NCBI RefSeq assembly: GCF_024362695.1
Contig: NC_065407.1
Span: 5,270,001 to 5,334,000 of the forward strand
DNA: 64,000 nucleotides
Direction: 5' to 3'
Origin: Pectinophora gossypiella
Taxonomy: Eukaryota; Arthropoda; Insecta; Lepidoptera; Gelechiidae
In this document: positions 45,101 to 51,600 of the stretch, piece after piece
Position numbering within the stretch: position 1 is the stretch's first letter
Layout of the letters: each line of letters opens with the position of its first letter
Translations under genes and position numbers: made by a program
Notes under the pieces: generated by a model
The model's input: the letters and a program-made list of their open reading frames with translations, nothing else
Told to the model about the DNA's origin: nothing
The model's database searches: none

Positions 45101-48100
45101 TGATGATTATCTAATAATCAGATCTAACAATAGTGAAACGATGTCTTGTTGTAGACTATTTTAAAACAGAAACCAATTTGCATGTTAACGACTAAGTATA
45201 ATGACACTAATGATCTCCTAATTGTCATTTTGAATTTTTTTGGGATTATTATGTAGTTGGATTTAGAATACGATTTCACTTGCACTTGTAATTTGATTTG
45301 ATTTTGTATATTTTGGCGAGATATCAAAAAATCTAAATCGTAGCTCCAAAAAAGTTTCTTTGCTTAATTTTTACTGCAAATCACACCTTTATGTCGTGAG
45401 TAGAGAATGCAATTCCGATCTCGCGAGATCTCGTCCAATTTTTTGGGATCAATCCCGAAGCATAATATGACGAGATCCCATTCGAGATTGACGGGATTGG
45501 GCGAATTTCCACAAGTTATACTTTTTGCTCTGATTATGCTGATTTCCAAAGAAAACTTAATTATTTAGTTAGTAATATTGAAGAATAAAGGTTAAACTAT
45601 GTCTTCTTTCAAAAATATTTTGTTTTAATTGACCTCACTATCACAAACAAGCAGTTTCTACGAACTAGACGAGATCCTGAAAATTTTTGATTGATATTTC
45701 CAATCCCGCGGGATCTCGAGTTTGCTATCTCGAGTCGGGATTGTATTCCCCAGTCGTGAGCGTGTTTACTCTCGCTTCTCACGGTGTTTTAATTACTTAA
45801 AAAGGCTAAGAAACAAAAGTGGCGTAAACAGTTACAATATTAATTAATAAATCAGAAATTTCTAAGGTACGTTTGCAATAGTTCCTTACGTATCTAACAT
45901 TTTATTCGTTTTCTCTAAAAACGTCTTTTTTAAGATAAGAGGTCATTATACTCATCGTCGATATGGCAAATTAATTGCTAAGTATTTTGTCATTTTAACT
46001 GTAAAAACCACGCTTTTGTTGTTATGTAAATATGACTTGGTGTGTAGTAGCAATGAACTCGTTTTGTGTCATTTTATTTTTAAATTATAAATTAATAATA
46101 ATCTTGAAGGGGCCTTATTCAAGTTGCAAAAGATACCGAAAAACGACAGTGTAATACAGATACACAGTAACAGTGACAGTGTCTATTACACTGTGTAGTG
46201 ACAGTGTTTACTGTCGCTTTTCGTAATCGTTGGAACTTGGCCTTAAGGCCCCAGGCTTGGTGAGGTCGCTCAGTGATCTTAAAACTGATACTAAGATAAG
46301 AAGAGATCGGTGAGGTGTGGGTACTTAGTTCATCTTGCGATGGTTTTATCTTTTATCTCTGACTGCACCAATTATTAGAATATAGCCATGAGCTGTATGA
46401 GCGTGAGTATGCCAAGTTGTAAAAAAAAAAAAAAATATTTTAGCCTGACATAGGTTTACCTCAGACGGCTTTCGCTACTTGTCCGGATAAATGGTGAGCG
46501 TTAAAGGGAATACTTACAAGTACATAAACGCAGTGTGTACAGATGAACCCGACGACGATGGTGCCAATGGCTCCCGCTGCCAAGCCTGCGTTCTTGAAGG
46601 CGGCTGGCATCGCCAGGATACCAGACCCAAGGGAAGACTTGAGTAGATGGACCAGAGAGCCAATTGTTCTGGGGAAATAGAGATGGGTAAGTTTCGCGAA
46701 TGTTATGAACATACGATTTTAAAACGTCGATTCTGGTAGACACAAACGTTATTTTAATTTGACAGTTCTTTAACTATCCGTGTCTCTTTCTTGCAATTTT
46801 CGTTGGAGAAGACAGTACCAATTTTAGAACTGTTTAATTGAGATAAGATTAATTTCGGCATCATTGATATATTATACAGGGTGTTAGTGACATCGGAACG
46901 AATACTGAGGGGGATGATTCAGATCATGATTCTGAGTTGATATCAAGTGGAATTTTCCATCGCAAAATTCATGATTTTTTTTTAGTTTTTTAAAATTACT
47001 TTCAATTCTATACTTTTGCGATGAAAAATTCCACTTGATATTAACTCAGAATAATCAGCTGTTTCATCCCCCTCAGTATTCGTTACGATGTCAGTTACAC
47101 CCCGCACAAGTACATACTGTACCCATACAAGTAGGTATTGGTGTTAGTGACACCGTAACGAATACTGAGGGGGATGATTCAGACCATGATTCTGAGTTGA
47201 TATCAAGTGGAATTTTCAGTCGGAAAATTCATGAAAATTTTTGTTTTTCTTTTTATTATTTTCTGTTCCATACTTTTGCGACGGAAAATTCCACTTCATA
47301 TCATCTCAGAATCATGGTCTCAATCATCCCTCAAAGTTTTCGTTACGGCGTCACTAACACCCTGTATATCCTTTATTAAATCTTAATACAATCTCTCAAT
47401 CTTAATCTTAAATATAATGTAATACCTGTCAAAATTTCAAAATACATATCGACCTTAACAGGTAGGTCTAATCAAAAAGACCGTTCCGAATCGCACCCGG
47501 TGGGAAAGTGCTCATTACGGTGGCAGCGTTTTCGCACTGGATTGCCAGCGAAATGTGCGCTGCACTACAAAGTCTTAAGAAGTAATAGAGCTATAAGTAG
47601 GTAATCTGAAGACGTCTTGCCTTCAGTTTGGTACGAAGTCCTAGATAGGTTATAATATACCATGTCGTGATAGATGATCAGCTCATCGCATATACAACTG
47701 TCCGTCGTGTTAGAGCGGAGTCAGTGGACACAAACTCTCGGACGGTTTTTTACTACACGCCCGGGAAGATAAGCAGCTGAACTAGTTCTGTTGTTTTATT
47801 CTGTTCAGCACGAAAATGGTTGCTTCTTGGTAGGGGTTCAAGGAATTGTGCGAAAGCTGAGTGAGGCCCTTTTATCTTAGGACGTCCACCACTACCTTAT
47901 GATCATTTCGACCCTTTCGAACATCAGTTTTGCTTTATTTTAATTGTTTTGTGAAAATTTTAAATGATGTTGTTGTCTTGTTTTTTTTTTCTGTGGCGTC
48001 TTTTTATAATACACAATTCCTTTAATATTAATTGTTCTAGAGCAATAAGGCTGCTCTGCACTATATCCATGTCATCATCATCATCACCAGCCCATTAACG

Positions 48101-48643
48101 TCCCCACTGCTGGGGCACGGGCCTTCCCTATGCATGGATAGGGAGATCGGACCTTAAGCCATCACGCGGGCCCAGTGCGGATTGGTGGTTATTAACGACT
48201 GCTAATGCAACCGGGACCAACGGCTTAACCTGCCTTCCGAAGCACGGAGGAGCTCGAGATGAAAACTTTTTTTTGTGGTCACCCATCCTATGACCGGCCT
48301 TTGCGAAAGTTGCTTAACTTCAACAATCGCGGACCGAGCGCGTTTACCGCTGCGCCACCGAGCTCCTATATCCATGTATTATGTCTGATTGTTAAAATCA
48401 AGTTCTGTTTAATGATTTATATTTGATTTGATAGCATTTATGGAACTCGTCTATGTTTGGTCCGTCTTGTTTTCAAAACCGACACCTAATACAGTGATTT
48501 TACGGTTTAACTACAATACCTAAATCTATACTTATAATAAATCTGTAGAGAGGTCAATTCTGTACATTAAATATTTTTTCAAAATAACTATCAGGGGGTG
48601 ATAAGTGGTCGATACTGATGCCAAAAATGCAATCAGTAAAATT

Positions 48644-48676
<33 letters not shown>

Positions 48677-51600
48677 ATGTTCCTTATAGAAACAAAAACT
48701 ACTGGACGGATTTTAATGAAACTTGGTACAATTATTCTTCACACTCCTGGACAGGTTATAGTATACTTTTCATCACGCTACAATCAATAGGAGCAGAGTA
48801 GTGAAGGGAAATTCTTTTGTATGAAAAATCTAAACCACTCAAGTTAGACGTTTGAAATTTGGCATGCAGGTACCTTAGATACCGTAGAGGTGCACTAAGA
48901 AAGGAATTCCCGAAAATCCTACGGAAACGGGAATTAGCGGGAAAATCCTTTTGTATGAAAAATCTAAACCACTCAAGTTAGACGTTTGAAATTTGGCATG
49001 CAGGTACCTTAGATACCGTAGAGGTGTACTAAGAAAGGAATTTCCGAAATTCCTACGGGAACGGGAATTAGCGGGAAAATCCTTTTGTATGAAAAATCTA
49101 AACCACTCAAGTTAGACGTTTGAAATTTGGCATGCAGATACCTTAAGTACCGTAGAGGTGCACTAAGAAAGGAATTCCCGAAATTCCCACGAGAACGGGA
49201 ATTAGCAAGAAAATCCTTTTGTATGAAAAATCTAAACCACTCAAGTTAGACGTTTGAAATTTGTCATGCAGGTACCTTAGGTACCGTAGAGGTGCATTAA
49301 GAAAGGAATTCCCGAAATTCCCACGAGAACGGGAATTAGCGGGAAAATCCTTTTGTATGAAAAATCTAAACCATTCAAGTTAGATGTTTGAAATTTGTCA
49401 TGCAGGTACCTTAGATACCGTAGAGGTGTACTAAGAAAGGAATTCCCGAAATTCCCACGGGAACGGGAATTAGCGGGAAAATCCTTTTGTATGAAAAATC
49501 TAAACCACTCAAGTTAGACAATTGAAATTTGGCATGCAGGTACCTTAAGTACCGTGGAGGTGCACTAAGAAAGGAATTCCCGAAATTCCCACGGGAACGC
49601 GAATTAATGGGAAAATCCTTTTGTATGAAAAATCTAAACCATTCAAGTTAGATGTTTGAAATTTGTCATGCAGGTACCTTAGATACCGTAGAGGTGTACT
49701 AAGAAAGGAATTCCCGAAATTCCCACGGGAACGGGAATTAGCGGGAAAATCCTTTTGTATGAAAAATCTAAACCACTCAAGTTAGACAATTGAAATTTGG
49801 CATGCAGGTACCTTAAGTACCGTGGAGGTGCACTAAGAAAGGAATTCCCGAAATTCCCACGGGAACGCGAATTAATGGGAAAATCCTTTTGTATGAAAAA
49901 TCTAAACCATTCAAGTTAGATGTTTGAAATTTGGCTCGCAGGTACCTTAGATACCGTAGAGGTGCACTAAGAAAGGAATTCCCGAAAATCCTTTTGTATG
50001 AAAAATCTGAACCACTCAAGTTAGACGTTTGAAATTTGGCATGCAGGTACTTTAGTAAACTTAAAGCTTAGTTGCAACAGGATATTACAAAATTCCCACG
50101 GGAACGGTAGTTAGCGGGAAAAAACATTTGTATGAAAAAAACAAATCTAAATAAAAGGAGAAACTGACTGACTCAGTGACTGACATATCAACGCATAGCC
50201 TGAACGGCTAAACGTAGGCATTTGAAATTTGGAAGGGACATAGCTTAGGTACCGTAGAGGTGCACTAAGAAAGGAATTCCCGGAATTCCCACGGGAACGG
50301 AAATTAGCGGGAAAATCTTTTTGTATGAAAAATCTAAACCGCTTAAGTTAGACGCTTGAAATTTGGCATGCAGGTACCTTAGTTAACTTAAAGCTTAGTT
50401 GCAACAGGATATTGCAAAATTCCCACGGAAACGGGAGTTAGTGGGAAAAAAACATTTGTATGAAAAAATCGAAACCGCGTAAGATAGATATTTTCAATTC
50501 AATTCAATTAAATTATTTATTGCATTCCATGTAGTACAATGGGGTGTTACATAGGCATAGGAACTAAAACATGGACCCTGTAGGGCACAGCAACGTTGAA
50601 GGGAAGAGAGGAAGTGTGTATTAAAATTAAAACTCAATGAACAATCAATTAAAAAAAAACAATTCAATCAATTGATTCAATCTAGCATGCATGCATACCT
50701 TAGTAAATATAAAGTTTATTTTTGGCTGTATTTTGAAAAATGGGAGTTATTAGGAAAAAAAATATGTACTTATGAAAAAATCTAAACTGCATAAGTATGC
50801 ACTCCCACACACACAAAGATCTCTCTCTTATATAACACGCCACGCGGACGAAGTCGCGGGCAAAAGCTAGTCTGTAATAAAATGGAATAAAGCCATTCCA
50901 AGCTATAAAAGAAAGTATGTTGAATCTTTGGATTACGTCGCAAATCCTCTTTTCCTCCAAAGGAAAAGTTATCATTGAGGATTAAGTTAGTAAGAAACTT
51001 TTTTTTTAACGAGAAAATCAGAGAGAAAGTTGTCGATAACAAATAAGGACAGGAATTTTGTACTCTCGCTTTTATCAATAAGAATAGTTAATTTCTGAAG
51101 CCTAAACAAACAGTGAGTGTAACTTTATCCAAATTCCTACAATGCTGATTGGTTGAAAAAGACAATTCCTGCCAATTTATTGAAATTAAAGTCAATCATC
51201 GCATCACGCCTGCATCCCTCAAAGGGTAGGCAGAGGTGTATATTTCATCCACACCTCACCAGGTATGTTTAAATCCCATGTAATAGTTAGGGGGCGATTC
51301 CATTGCCATTAACCGGGCACAAATCCTGGAACCGAAGTGATATCATTTTTTTATCAGAAATCAGAAATCAGAATCATTTATTCAACGTAATTATCATGGA
51401 TAAACTTGTTGAAGGTCAATGTAACATTTTTGAATTTACGTCATTTCGCAAGGTGTTATGGCTGAGGAGAAGAAATGACAAGAAACTGCAACAGCAACAC
51501 ATCTTTTAAAAACCAATGAGGATATACATTACAAGTTATTTAATAACTAGAGGAACACATTCAATACCAGACATTTTTATCATTTAGGTAGTCATTAATC

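Larger units (their letters stand above)
48525..50145 (+). mobile_element. Helitron (non-autonomous), 5' part with tandem array
   Basis: Starts with TCTATACTTATAATAAATCT after AAA, the typical 5' end of lepidopteran Helitrons. It is followed by a TGTC microsatellite (48645-48675) and ACTACTGGACGGATTTTAATG. The array at 48814-50050 follows. Its own 3' end is not seen; the sequence runs into a second Helitron at 50146. The Met frames here are not genes. Confidence 0.7.

Noticed and set aside
46501..46743. 80-codon minus-strand frame at transporter exon 3
   Set aside because: It is the wrong reading frame of the real exon; the other frame gives the SLC36 signature and joins its neighbours in phase.
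48814..50050. CRISPR-like regular repeats
   Set aside because: The units are contiguous 134-bp tandem repeats without unique spacers, lie inside a eukaryotic Helitron and an intron, and have no cas genes nearby.
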